From Paenibacillus sp. FSL M7-0420 (GTDB lineage: Bacteria > Bacillota > Bacilli > Paenibacillales > Paenibacillaceae), in contig NZ_JBBOCJ010000001.1 of assembly GCF_038002345.1 (NCBI RefSeq), positions 1,116,001 to 1,180,000 on the forward strand: DNA of 64,000 nucleotides, read 5' to 3'. The notes beneath the pieces were generated by a model, which made no database searches, was not told the origin of the DNA, and saw only the letters and a list, made by a program, of their open reading frames with translations. This document shows positions 1 through 7,471 of the stretch, one piece after another. The translations under genes and the position numbers were made by a program. Position 1 is the first letter of the stretch. Each line of letters starts with the position of its first letter.

Positions 1-20
1 ATTCAAAGGGGGTAAAGGGC

Positions 21-803
21 TTGTCAACAAAACGCGGACGTCTATTAAAACGCAATTATTTCTTCGCCGGACTCATCCTGCTCATCGGCTTCGGCGGACT
101 ACTCGGCTATGATCTGTATTTCAAGCCTTATGTACTGTCACAGACCGTCGTCAAAATCAAGGTGGAAGGCGGGGGCTTCCTGCCGAAGAACCATGAGCTG
201 ACAGCGGAGAATCTCTATCTGGATTCCGTACAGACCAAAGACATCCCGGCAGGGGTCGTCCGTAGGCTGGAGCAGGTGGAACAGAAGATTACGAATGTTA
301 ATCTGACGGATGGCAGCATTCTGACCGAGTCGCTGGTGGATGTAAGCGAGCTGGAGCCACAGCAGGACGAGGGGATTTTCCCGATTCCCAAAGACGCGAT
401 CTATGCCATCAACGGTTCTCTCCGCAGCAGGGATAAGGTAGATATCTATTTGGTAGAAGGAGACTTACGCGCAAAAGAACGCAGAGGATACAGTCCGGCT
501 GCTGCTGCATCTGTAGCTACTCCCGGAGGGGAAAAGGCCACAGACGCTTCCTCCCTGTTGGAAGCAGAGGTTCCGCCCGAGGTACCTGCGCGCAAAGTAT
601 TCTTAAGCGGAGTGACCGTAAACTACGTGCGTACGGAAGATAACAACGACGTACTCGACTCGGAGAACGGCAATAACAATAACCGTTTTACTTCAACCGG
701 GAAGGTGGCAGCCCCGGAGCTGAAGCTGAAGAAGAGCGACGGTGAGCTGCTGGGAGCTTATCTCGAGCAGGGCAAGAAGCTATGGATTGTCCGGGTGGAG
801 TAG
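21..803 (+). CDS. CpaB-like SAF-domain pilus assembly protein
   Basis: 260 aa, TTG start preceded by an AAAGGGGG ribosome site. One N-terminal membrane segment (about residues 13-32) is followed by an SAF/CpaB-like domain (about 44-145), with the family pattern of 'LPKNHELTAENL' and a later 'IPKDAIYAI'. The rest (145-260) is a hydrophilic linker rich in Asn and Glu. CpaB/RcpC proteins sit in the envelope of Tad pili and are thought to stabilise the export channel or bind peptidoglycan. It is the first gene in view of a tightly packed plus-strand locus with a TadZ-like protein, a CpaF-type ATPase and TadB/TadC-like proteins, which supports the role. The operon may begin upstream of the window. 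The assignment is by domain pattern and context. Confidence 0.75.
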   Translation: MSTKRGRLLKRNYFFAGLILLIGFGGLLGYDLYFKPYVLSQTVVKIKVEGGGFLPKNHELTAENLYLDSVQTKDIPAGVVRRLEQVEQKITNVNLTDGSILTESLVDVSELEPQQDEGIFPIPKDAIYAINGSLRSRDKVDIYLVEGDLRAKERRGYSPAAAASVATPGGEKATDASSLLEAEVPPEVPARKVFLSGVTVNYVRTEDNNDVLDSENGNNNNRFTSTGKVAAPELKLKKSDGELLGAYLEQGKKLWIVRVE

Positions 804-833
804 AAGAGCAGACAGAAAGGAGGAGGAATAAAC

Positions 834-1898
834 TTGAGAATATTCAGTCTGGGTATAGATCAGTTGACGATTAATGAGATTAAGCTGGCAGGCTTCACCG
901 TTATTGCCCAAAGTGTGCTGCCGGAGCCTGTGCATGCCGGAGGGCATCTGTTAATGGTAACGAGCGAGCAGGTGCCGGTAGCAGAATTAAGAGAGCTGAG
1001 AGGGAGGTATCCAGACTCTTCAATTTTGTACATCTATCTGCAAAAGGGGGTGCGGGGTTACCAGGCCATACATATGCAGTGTGAGAGTCTGGGCATATTC
1101 TTCATGCCTCCGCGCTGCACCTCAGCGGCAATCATCGATAAGCTGCGCTATATGCTTGAAGATGAGCACAAGGAGAGCGGTAATCTGGTAGGCTTCTTCG
1201 GCTCGGGGCCAGGGATTGGCTGCACGAGTATTGCCAAGCTGTTCGCCAGGAGGATTGCCGCTTCAGGGCTGCGGGTGATTATGCTCGGTCTCGACCTGTA
1301 CGATCCGGGCTATGACCGGAAGGCAGCGGTTAGTCTGGACAGGCTGCGGCCGCGAATTACCGGTAAAATGCTGCATGATGAGGACTTCAGCGCGCTGGTG
1401 AAGCAGGAAGGCTATGCCTATCTGCCCGGGAACTTCGATTATCTAAGCGCCCAGGATTATCAGGAGGAGGAAATCGAATATCTGCTGGCGAGAGCAAGTG
1501 AAAGTGCTGATGTGGTGATCGCGGATTTCGGTTCGATTCCCGAGAGTGCCGCGTGGTATGTGGGGATGCAGAAGTCGGTGCTGCGCATGATCGTTACACA
1601 CCCGCGGCATGAACACAGGCTGCAGCCCCTGATGGAGCTGGCCGGACATATGGACCTGCATCCGCAGGACTTCCAGTGGATAATCAACCGCAGCAATGTG
1701 GAGGAGCTAACATCACCGAAGAGCCTGGCCCTGCGTTTTGGCAGCGAGCTTCTGCTGGAGCTTCCGTATTATCCATCTTTTCCGGAGAGCCTGCCACTGG
1801 GCAAAAAAGAGCTTCAGCAAGTGGACGATAAGGTCCACGCATTGCTTGTATCACTGGGCCTCGCCCAGGAAACCCGCAAGAAGGGGATATTTCAATGA
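834..1898 (+). CDS. TadZ/CpaE-like protein with degenerate P-loop
   Basis: 354 aa, TTG start after a strong AGGAGGAATAA site. The N-terminal part (1-110) resembles a receiver-like domain of TadZ/CpaE. The middle and C-terminal part resembles the MinD/ParA ATPase fold: it reads VGFFGSGPGIGCTS around residues 119-132, where active members have KGGxGKT, and later 'VIADFGS' in the Walker B-like position. Both the signature lysine and the P-loop lysine are replaced (the latter by Cys), so ATP hydrolysis is probably lost. TadZ proteins place the pilus machine at the cell pole. Its stop codon overlaps the ATG of the next gene, the CpaF-like ATPase, suggesting translational coupling. Confidence 0.7.
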   Translation: MRIFSLGIDQLTINEIKLAGFTVIAQSVLPEPVHAGGHLLMVTSEQVPVAELRELRGRYPDSSILYIYLQKGVRGYQAIHMQCESLGIFFMPPRCTSAAIIDKLRYMLEDEHKESGNLVGFFGSGPGIGCTSIAKLFARRIAASGLRVIMLGLDLYDPGYDRKAAVSLDRLRPRITGKMLHDEDFSALVKQEGYAYLPGNFDYLSAQDYQEEEIEYLLARASESADVVIADFGSIPESAAWYVGMQKSVLRMIVTHPRHEHRLQPLMELAGHMDLHPQDFQWIINRSNVEELTSPKSLALRFGSELLLELPYYPSFPESLPLGKKELQQVDDKVHALLVSLGLAQETRKKGIFQ

Positions 1899-3469
1899 TG
1901 AACAACAAGGATGACAGCTTGCCGTTACAGCAGAGGCGGGTGCTGTCCGGATGGACTCCGCTGGACCCTGAGCAGGGCAGGCGGCAGGAACAACAGGATG
2001 AGAGCTTACAGGCGGTGCCTGGACTCGCGGACGGAACGCAGAGCAGACGGCTATTCTCACTGAAGCAGAGTGTACTGCGTACCAGCAAGCCCGGCAAAGA
2101 GGACTTCTACAGCTTCCTGCACACCATGAAAAGTGAAATGAACGCCGGGCTGGAGCGTGAGGATGACGGCTATTTCGAACTGAATGCGAAGGCGCTGGTT
2201 GGTGATCCGCAGGCGGTCAGCTTTTTCATGAACGAGATTGAGAAATACCTGCGCCGGACCCCGTTTACCGGAAAAGTGCCGGAGGCTTACCGCACAGCCG
2301 CTGAAGCGCTGTTTCATGAATGGAAGGGCTTCGGCCCCGCCTACCGCTGGTTCACAGACCGAGCCTATAGCGAATCCACCGGACTGCAGATGATCGGGCG
2401 GCAAATTTTTTATAACCATCAAGGCAGGTTCGTGGCGTATCCCTATGAGATGCCTTCGCTGGACCGGGTGGAGCAGCTTAAGCGTTCTCTTCTCAAAAGT
2501 GATCCGGGCAAGAAGCTTAACAAGGATAATCCTTCTGTTGAATTCAAAATGGATGATCCTCTCTGGCCCGGCCGGTTCATTCGTCTAGCCATCTGGGTCT
2601 CCCCGCGGGTATGGGAGGGCTTCACTACTATCTCACTGCGGCGGCAGGTCGTTGAATTTCTGGATCTGGATGAGCAGGCTGGCACGGAATGTATTCCTGC
2701 GGAAGCGATTGAGCTGATCCGTGCACTTACCGGGACGTTTCGCAACACGATTATCGCGGGGGCGGTAGGCTCAGGCAAAACCACTTTTGCCAACACGATC
2801 GTCGGCGAGCAGCTGCTCGGCTCCTCTTCCTGCATGGGCGTCGTGATGATCGAGAAGCATCCGGAGTCGATTTTACCGTATCAGATCAAAGGTCACCGGA
2901 TTATTCCCATCCAAGCTTCCAACGAAGAATTGATGGAGGTCGGAGTGGAATCGCTGCGGCATGACCCGAACATTCTCTATATGACGGAGATGCGTTATAT
3001 CGAGTGGGAATTCTATCTGTGGAGCGGGGAGAAGGGCTATGACGGCATTACGGGTACCTTTCATACCGTAGATTCAGAGGATATTCCCTATCAGGGCGCG
3101 TTCGCTGTATCTACACGGATCGGCGGCAGCCTGAAAGGGCATTTAATCTCAGCGCTGAAATCCTGTGAGCTGGTATTCATTCTGGAGAGTGTCCCGGATG
3201 GGAAGAAACGGCTGGCGCGTATCTCCGAGGTCTTTTATGAAGAGGCCAGTAATTCAGTCTTCGCCAATGATCTGATGCGCTGGGAACCGGAGCAGGCGGA
3301 CTGGACCTATAATGACAAGCTGACCCAGGCGCTGATCGATAAGATGAAGAAGAAGAATGCCAGAGCGGCACGGATGCTGCTGCAGGAGCTTGGACATCTC
3401 GCTGCGCAGAAGCCGATGATTGACCCGCTGAAGGAAAGTCTGAAGTCCAAAATCGTTTTGAACGAATGA
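1895..3469 (+). CDS. CpaF/TadA-type secretion ATPase
   Basis: 524 aa. Starts at ATG 1895, overlapping the previous stop by four bases. It contains a clear Walker A, GAVGSGKTT at residues 289-297, in the type II/IV secretion ATPase setting (R-F/N-x-I-I-A-G). A helical N-terminal domain (80-260) precedes it, and 'EMRYIEWEFYL' lies where family members carry the Asp-box/Walker B. These ATPases power assembly of Tad/Flp pili through TadB and TadC, which are encoded immediately downstream. The core motifs are diverged from the usual 'TGSGKTT...R' Tad type, and the first 75 residues look disordered. Family assignment is firm; substrate is inferred from the locus. Confidence 0.85.
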   Translation: MMNNKDDSLPLQQRRVLSGWTPLDPEQGRRQEQQDESLQAVPGLADGTQSRRLFSLKQSVLRTSKPGKEDFYSFLHTMKSEMNAGLEREDDGYFELNAKALVGDPQAVSFFMNEIEKYLRRTPFTGKVPEAYRTAAEALFHEWKGFGPAYRWFTDRAYSESTGLQMIGRQIFYNHQGRFVAYPYEMPSLDRVEQLKRSLLKSDPGKKLNKDNPSVEFKMDDPLWPGRFIRLAIWVSPRVWEGFTTISLRRQVVEFLDLDEQAGTECIPAEAIELIRALTGTFRNTIIAGAVGSGKTTFANTIVGEQLLGSSSCMGVVMIEKHPESILPYQIKGHRIIPIQASNEELMEVGVESLRHDPNILYMTEMRYIEWEFYLWSGEKGYDGITGTFHTVDSEDIPYQGAFAVSTRIGGSLKGHLISALKSCELVFILESVPDGKKRLARISEVFYEEASNSVFANDLMRWEPEQADWTYNDKLTQALIDKMKKKNARAARMLLQELGHLAAQKPMIDPLKESLKSKIVLNE

Positions 3470-3484
3470 GAGGAGGGAGAGCCT

Positions 3485-4534
3485 GTGGGGCTGCTGTTCT
3501 ATATCATCCAGTTTGTGCTTCACTTACTCGTTGCAGGCGGACTCTGGCTGCTGGTCAAGCCGCTGATTGAGCGGCATCTATGGCAGTGGGGTCAGAAGCT
3601 GGATCTGCGGATGAATCTACGAATGAGCTTGTTCGGCCACAAGGTCAGCAGCGCGAAGAGGAAAATGTGGCTGTACCGCCATCTGGATGATCTGCTGTAT
3701 TTTGCCCATAAGCGATATGAGCCGGGGATCAGTGTGCTGCGCTTCGTCACCCGTTCGGGGATGCTGTTCCTCGGGGTATTCCTATCGAGCCTGCTGACTC
3801 TTAAAGAGCTGCCGGGGCAGATGAGCTTCAGCAATCCTTTTCTGGAAGGCATGGTGTTGAATGACGGCGTACCTGTGGCGAATGCCTGGCGGCTTCCGCT
3901 GTTTCTGGCAGTGCTCTCCGCCTGTATTCCTTATCTGCGAATGAGATATTCCTATGCCCAGCGCAAGGTGCGGGGGAGCTACGATCTGCTCGATGTGATC
4001 AAAATCGCCACCAAATTCACGCATTTGTCTGCGGATTCCATTTTGTCCAAGACCAGTGACTTGCTGCCGGTGGAGAATGTGCTGAAGACGCCCTTGAGGC
4101 TGCTGGGGGCAGCGTTCGCTGGCTATAGCAATGAACGGGAGCTGAACGAGGAAGCCGGGCGTTTTGCCGGAGCGATTGGCACGACGTTTGCCGTAGAATT
4201 CGTATCGGACCTGCTCTATTGCGAGAAGGAGGGCACCCGTTATCTCAAAAGCTCGCTCATGACGCTTAACCGCTCCATGGAGCTGCAACGGGAGACTATT
4301 CTGACGGTGAAGGCCAGCAGCCGGGATACAATCAGCCTGGGACTGTACGGTAATCTGATAGTGCTGGTATCTTCTGTGGGAACGTTCATGTACATGCTGA
4401 AGCCGGATGTGTATTTCAAATTGCAGTTCGAGACAACGATTGGACTTACATTTATGATGGTGATCCTGACGGGCCTATTCATCTCGTTCATGATCAGTAC
4501 CATCCTCGCCAGACCCAGACTGGACTACCATTAA
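3485..4534 (+). CDS. TadB-like inner-membrane pilus assembly protein
   Basis: 349 aa, GTG start at 3485 after GAGGAGGGAGAG. Hydrophobic segments occur at about residues 2-27, 80-102, 133-152, 280-302 and 315-340, separated by a long basic cytoplasmic stretch. This is the type II secretion F/TadB layout, although the T2SSF sequence signature is weak. TadB and TadC form the inner-membrane platform driven by the CpaF ATPase encoded just upstream. It is followed eight bases later by a second protein of the same general build. Assignment rests on topology and gene order more than on motifs. Confidence 0.65.
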   Translation: MGLLFYIIQFVLHLLVAGGLWLLVKPLIERHLWQWGQKLDLRMNLRMSLFGHKVSSAKRKMWLYRHLDDLLYFAHKRYEPGISVLRFVTRSGMLFLGVFLSSLLTLKELPGQMSFSNPFLEGMVLNDGVPVANAWRLPLFLAVLSACIPYLRMRYSYAQRKVRGSYDLLDVIKIATKFTHLSADSILSKTSDLLPVENVLKTPLRLLGAAFAGYSNERELNEEAGRFAGAIGTTFAVEFVSDLLYCEKEGTRYLKSSLMTLNRSMELQRETILTVKASSRDTISLGLYGNLIVLVSSVGTFMYMLKPDVYFKLQFETTIGLTFMMVILTGLFISFMISTILARPRLDYH

Positions 4535-4542
4535 GGTGATGA

Positions 4543-5415
4543 ATGATGGATAGATTACTACTTTTGATAGCTGTAACAGGTATTGTGTATCTTGCCTTAC
4601 TGGTCTTTGTCAGCAGCAGCAGCCGTCAGGAACGGTATGTGCTCCGTCTGGGCCAGCAGTGGAAGGCTTTAGGGGAACGTGTGCACAATGAGCGGCTGCA
4701 GCAATTGCTCAATCAGAGCGGACTCTCTATATCCGCAGCCAGAATCACCCTGTTCCGATATGCGGCGGCTTTCCTCTATCTGCTGGCCCAGGTAACGGGA
4801 GACTTCTTACGTTCAGAGCCGATGTCCATATACGATCCTCTGATTGCTCTGCTGATTCTCGTAATTACCAGCCCGCAGCGGGCGCTGCCGTTCGGTTGGG
4901 TGCTGAGCTGGCTGCATCAGAAGACACTGATTCAAAAAGACGGGGAGCTGATCTCCTTCATTCGTCTCTATGAGAACAACCGTCTGCGCAAGCGGGGGTA
5001 TGTGGAATTTGGCGCCTTCTGCGCCGGGACGGCCAACCATTTCAGTTACATCCGCCAGGATCTGTATGAGTTGTCGGAGCGGGCGGTGGATGAGGGGACG
5101 GAGCGGGCCATTGAATGGTTTTGCAGCAAATTCCCGGAGAACCACATGTTTATCAACGATATCCGCTCGATTCTGCTTGCGACAGAAGGGATGGATGATG
5201 ACCATGAAGCAGCGAAGTATCTGCAGGAGCAGGGCAAAATTATTACCAAAATCTCAAGTGATCAATATCTGAAGAAGTGGTCCTTTATCGGGGACATTTC
5301 CACGATCATCAATGTCATTCCGTCGATCGCCACCTTTCTGATGATTGTGTCGCTGGCGATGCAGTACATTATGCTGATCAAAGGGAATTTTAACGGCGTA
5401 GGGATGTTCCAATGA
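4543..5415 (+). CDS. TadC-like inner-membrane pilus assembly protein
   Basis: 290 aa, start ATG at 4543 (or ATG 4546) after AAGGTGATGA. It has an N-terminal membrane segment (4-24), further hydrophobic segments near 65-82 and 88-110, a long cytoplasmic part with many charged residues, and a C-terminal segment (about 252-275). This mirrors the upstream TadB-like protein and matches TadC-type platform proteins. Gene order ATPase-TadB-TadC supports the call. No catalytic motif is expected or seen. Expressed in the same operon, with only eight bases to the previous stop. Confidence 0.65.
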   Translation: MMDRLLLLIAVTGIVYLALLVFVSSSSRQERYVLRLGQQWKALGERVHNERLQQLLNQSGLSISAARITLFRYAAAFLYLLAQVTGDFLRSEPMSIYDPLIALLILVITSPQRALPFGWVLSWLHQKTLIQKDGELISFIRLYENNRLRKRGYVEFGAFCAGTANHFSYIRQDLYELSERAVDEGTERAIEWFCSKFPENHMFINDIRSILLATEGMDDDHEAAKYLQEQGKIITKISSDQYLKKWSFIGDISTIINVIPSIATFLMIVSLAMQYIMLIKGNFNGVGMFQ

Positions 5416-5515
5416 TCAATTTAGGCAAGCTGGCAGCAAGAAAATGAACGAAGTGAAATTTTTGTTATATTCAAGAATCATTTTAAAATATACAATCAAA
5501 AGGGAGATATTAACA

Positions 5516-5725
5516 ATGAAAAAAGACGCTATTTCTACCGGGTTATTTATCGCTATCGGATTTCTGTGTGTGGCTATCGTAATTGCCGTATTGATTCCTG
5601 TGGTACGGGACGTAATCGATAAAGCAGATGACAACAGACCTGATATTCCGGCGGTTAGTATGATTCAGCCCGCAGTTTCTGTGGAAGCGGCAGTAACGTA
5701 TACGATCGCCAGTCCGTTGGTGTAA
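5516..5725 (+). CDS. Small pilin-like membrane protein 1
   Basis: 69 aa. The reading frame is open from 5444, but the ATG at 5516 follows an AAAGGGAGATAT site and gives an N-terminus, MKKDAISTGLFIAIGF, matching the next gene. One membrane helix at about residues 8-30 is followed by a short polar tail ending in a second mildly hydrophobic stretch. The size, single N-terminal helix and position right after TadB/TadC and before TadE-like proteins fit a Flp-type pilin or minor pilin. It lacks an obvious prepilin peptidase site with Glu at +5, so this is a candidate, not a confirmed pilin. Confidence 0.6.
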   Translation: MKKDAISTGLFIAIGFLCVAIVIAVLIPVVRDVIDKADDNRPDIPAVSMIQPAVSVEAAVTYTIASPLV

Positions 5726-5730
5726 CAGAG

Positions 5731-5874
5731 ATGAAGAAGGACTCGATTTCCGTCGCGCTGTTTCTGGCTATTGGCTTTGTGGTTGCCGGAATTTTTATCG
5801 CTGGGGCTACAAGCATGATCGGCGGCAGCCAGGATGATATTATTACCCATGTCAAAGCTGTCGAGAAGTATTAA
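5731..5874 (+). CDS. Small pilin-like membrane protein 2 (paralogue)
   Basis: 47 aa. It starts MKKDSISVALFLAIGF and ends EKY; the stop is TAA at 5872-5874. It is a shortened paralogue of the preceding 69-aa protein: the first 16 residues share MKKD-IS---F-AIGF. One membrane helix spans about residues 8-27. It begins five bases after the previous stop with only a weak ribosome site, so it may be translated by coupling. A strong AAAAGGAGG site overlaps its end and serves the next gene. Function is inferred to be pilus subunit or minor subunit; no family is recognised with certainty. Confidence 0.6.
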   Translation: MKKDSISVALFLAIGFVVAGIFIAGATSMIGGSQDDIITHVKAVEKY

Positions 5875-5889
5875 AAGGAGGCGCTGCGC

Positions 5890-6270
5890 TTGAAGGCAAC
5901 CGTCCTCCGGGCCTTGTTCATGTGGCTGGTGTTGTTCATTATCCTGCAGCCGATTTTTACGTACATCGATTATTTGCTCGACCTGCAGGTCAAAGCCAAC
6001 ACCTCGTATATCACGCAAAAGGCAGCAACAGAAGGGATGGTCACTGCCTCCATGAAGGCTGAGGTCATCTCTAACCTGAAGGCTGTAGGATTTCCCGAAG
6101 GCTCGATCAAAATAACCAGTGGAACAGAAGTGATCCTAGAGCGCAAACAGCGGATTGATGTGTATGTAACCGCACCGCGGGTGAACCTGTTCCCCTACAA
6201 TTTCTCCGGCGTATCCCAGCCGACACAGTACTATGGACATGGCTCGATCATGAGTGAATATCTCGATTAA
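5890..6270 (+). CDS. TadE-like pseudopilin
   Basis: 126 aa, TTG start at 5890 after AAAAGGAGGCGC. A membrane helix at residues 6-26 is followed by a basic-poor extracytoplasmic domain with 'QVKANTSYITQKAATEGMVT', the kind of N-terminal helix seen in TadE/TadF minor pilins. The remainder is predicted beta-rich with a 'YVTAPRVNLFP' strand pattern. TadE/F proteins are minor pilins cut by a prepilin peptidase; no such peptidase is in the window. It is one of four small single-helix proteins in a row, which supports a pilus subunit role. Confidence 0.6.
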   Translation: MKATVLRALFMWLVLFIILQPIFTYIDYLLDLQVKANTSYITQKAATEGMVTASMKAEVISNLKAVGFPEGSIKITSGTEVILERKQRIDVYVTAPRVNLFPYNFSGVSQPTQYYGHGSIMSEYLD

Positions 6271-6290
6271 TTAAGGGATGAAGCTAACCT

Positions 6291-6788
6291 ATGGATTATA
6301 TTATCAAACTGGCCTTTGTCCTCTTGATCTTTATTTATTCCTGGTTTTTTCAGATTCAGAATCAGGAATGGGACCAGGTGCGCAGCATGCTTAAGGATGC
6401 CAATAATATGGCCGTCCATGACGCATCACAGGAGTTGAACGAAGCAGCGAAGGCCCAAGGCCGTCTGGTCATTGACCCCGCTGAGGCTTATGCCACCTTC
6501 CGCCACACCCTGCAGAGTAATCTGGGACTGGATGACGGCTTATCCCCCATAGCGGGGAGCCGGCTTCAGGCTCAAGTGAAGATCGTCAAGTTCGACATCG
6601 TGGATGAATCTACGGGCGATACTTTTCCGCTGCTCTATGAGGACAGTACTTACGGCATCACCAAATACATACAAGGTCCTTCGGTCATTGCCGTGATTCA
6701 AACGCAGCACCCGGTGCTGATCTCCAGAAGCAAGGTTCAAGAGGCGATCACGGTACCGGCGGTTCAGGAGTATAAATTTAATATGTAA
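6291..6788 (+). CDS. Single-helix pilus-locus protein, TadE/TadF-like
   Basis: 165 aa, ATG at 6291 with a modest AAGGGATGAAG site. A membrane helix occupies residues 3-21. A helical stretch 'DQVRSMLKDANNMAVHDASQ' follows, then a mixed domain ending in 'ITVPAVQEYKFNM'. The layout resembles the previous gene and fits a minor pilin or pilus accessory protein. It closes the run of small membrane proteins before the secreted proteins start. No motif gives a precise function. Confidence 0.5.
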   Translation: MDYIIKLAFVLLIFIYSWFFQIQNQEWDQVRSMLKDANNMAVHDASQELNEAAKAQGRLVIDPAEAYATFRHTLQSNLGLDDGLSPIAGSRLQAQVKIVKFDIVDESTGDTFPLLYEDSTYGITKYIQGPSVIAVIQTQHPVLISRSKVQEAITVPAVQEYKFNM

Positions 6789-6859
6789 ATCAGGATAATT
6801 GCGGCCAGCCCTTAGGCGAACCTTAGCAGGCCGCACAAACTACTAAAGGAGAGATTTAC

Positions 6860-7459
6860 ATGAAAAAGATAATGATGAAAGCAATGTTAGCAACCACACT
6901 GTTGGCGGGTTCGATTCTAGGGCAAGTGGGATCTGCACAGGCAGCTGCTGCGGCGAAGCCGGCAGCCCCAATTATGAGAGACAACCTTTCTAAGTATGGG
7001 TTGGTGAAGGATGTGGAGCTGCCGGTTACAGTTACGGCCGGGGGGCTGAGCTATACGCTGGAGAAGATTATGATCTTTGATTCCAAGTCGAAGGATGCTC
7101 AGGCACTGGCTAAACAATATGGTTACAACTTAGATGGATTTCAGTATTTTGTTTGGACGAAAATCACTGTAGAGAATAAAAGCACGAAAGTTATTCAAAG
7201 AAACTCAAAGGATTTGAGTGAAAAGTGGCGTTTGAACTTCGGAGATCTTTCCACAGGAGAAGCATTTAGCATTTTGCCAGAAAGTAGTTACTACAGTGTG
7301 AACAATAAAAATGCGCTTTGGACATGGGTATTGAAACCAGGGGAAAAGTTGAGTTCGTACCAGGGGTATTTATACAGTGGCAAGTTCAACTATTTTAAAT
7401 TGAGTGCAGATTACAATGGTCAATTTGTTTCAAAATACATTGTAGAGCCGGAAGCGTAA
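6860..7459 (+). CDS. Secreted protein of unknown function
   Basis: 199 aa, ATG at 6860 after AAAGGAGAGAT. A clear signal peptide (basic start, hydrophobic core, cleavage near AQA at residue 28) leads to a single beta-rich domain with 'VTVTAGGLSYTLEKIMIF' and 'WTKITVENKSTK', a pattern like the Ig-like DUF4352/telokin-type domains. It sits 12 bases before a large PKD-type secreted protein. The gene is GC-rich at the start and markedly AT-rich from about 7,140 on, unlike its neighbours. Product family is only a suggestion; secretion is well supported. Confidence 0.55.
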   Translation: MKKIMMKAMLATTLLAGSILGQVGSAQAAAAAKPAAPIMRDNLSKYGLVKDVELPVTVTAGGLSYTLEKIMIFDSKSKDAQALAKQYGYNLDGFQYFVWTKITVENKSTKVIQRNSKDLSEKWRLNFGDLSTGEAFSILPESSYYSVNNKNALWTWVLKPGEKLSSYQGYLYSGKFNYFKLSADYNGQFVSKYIVEPEA

Positions 7460-7471
7460 GGGGACAAGTAG

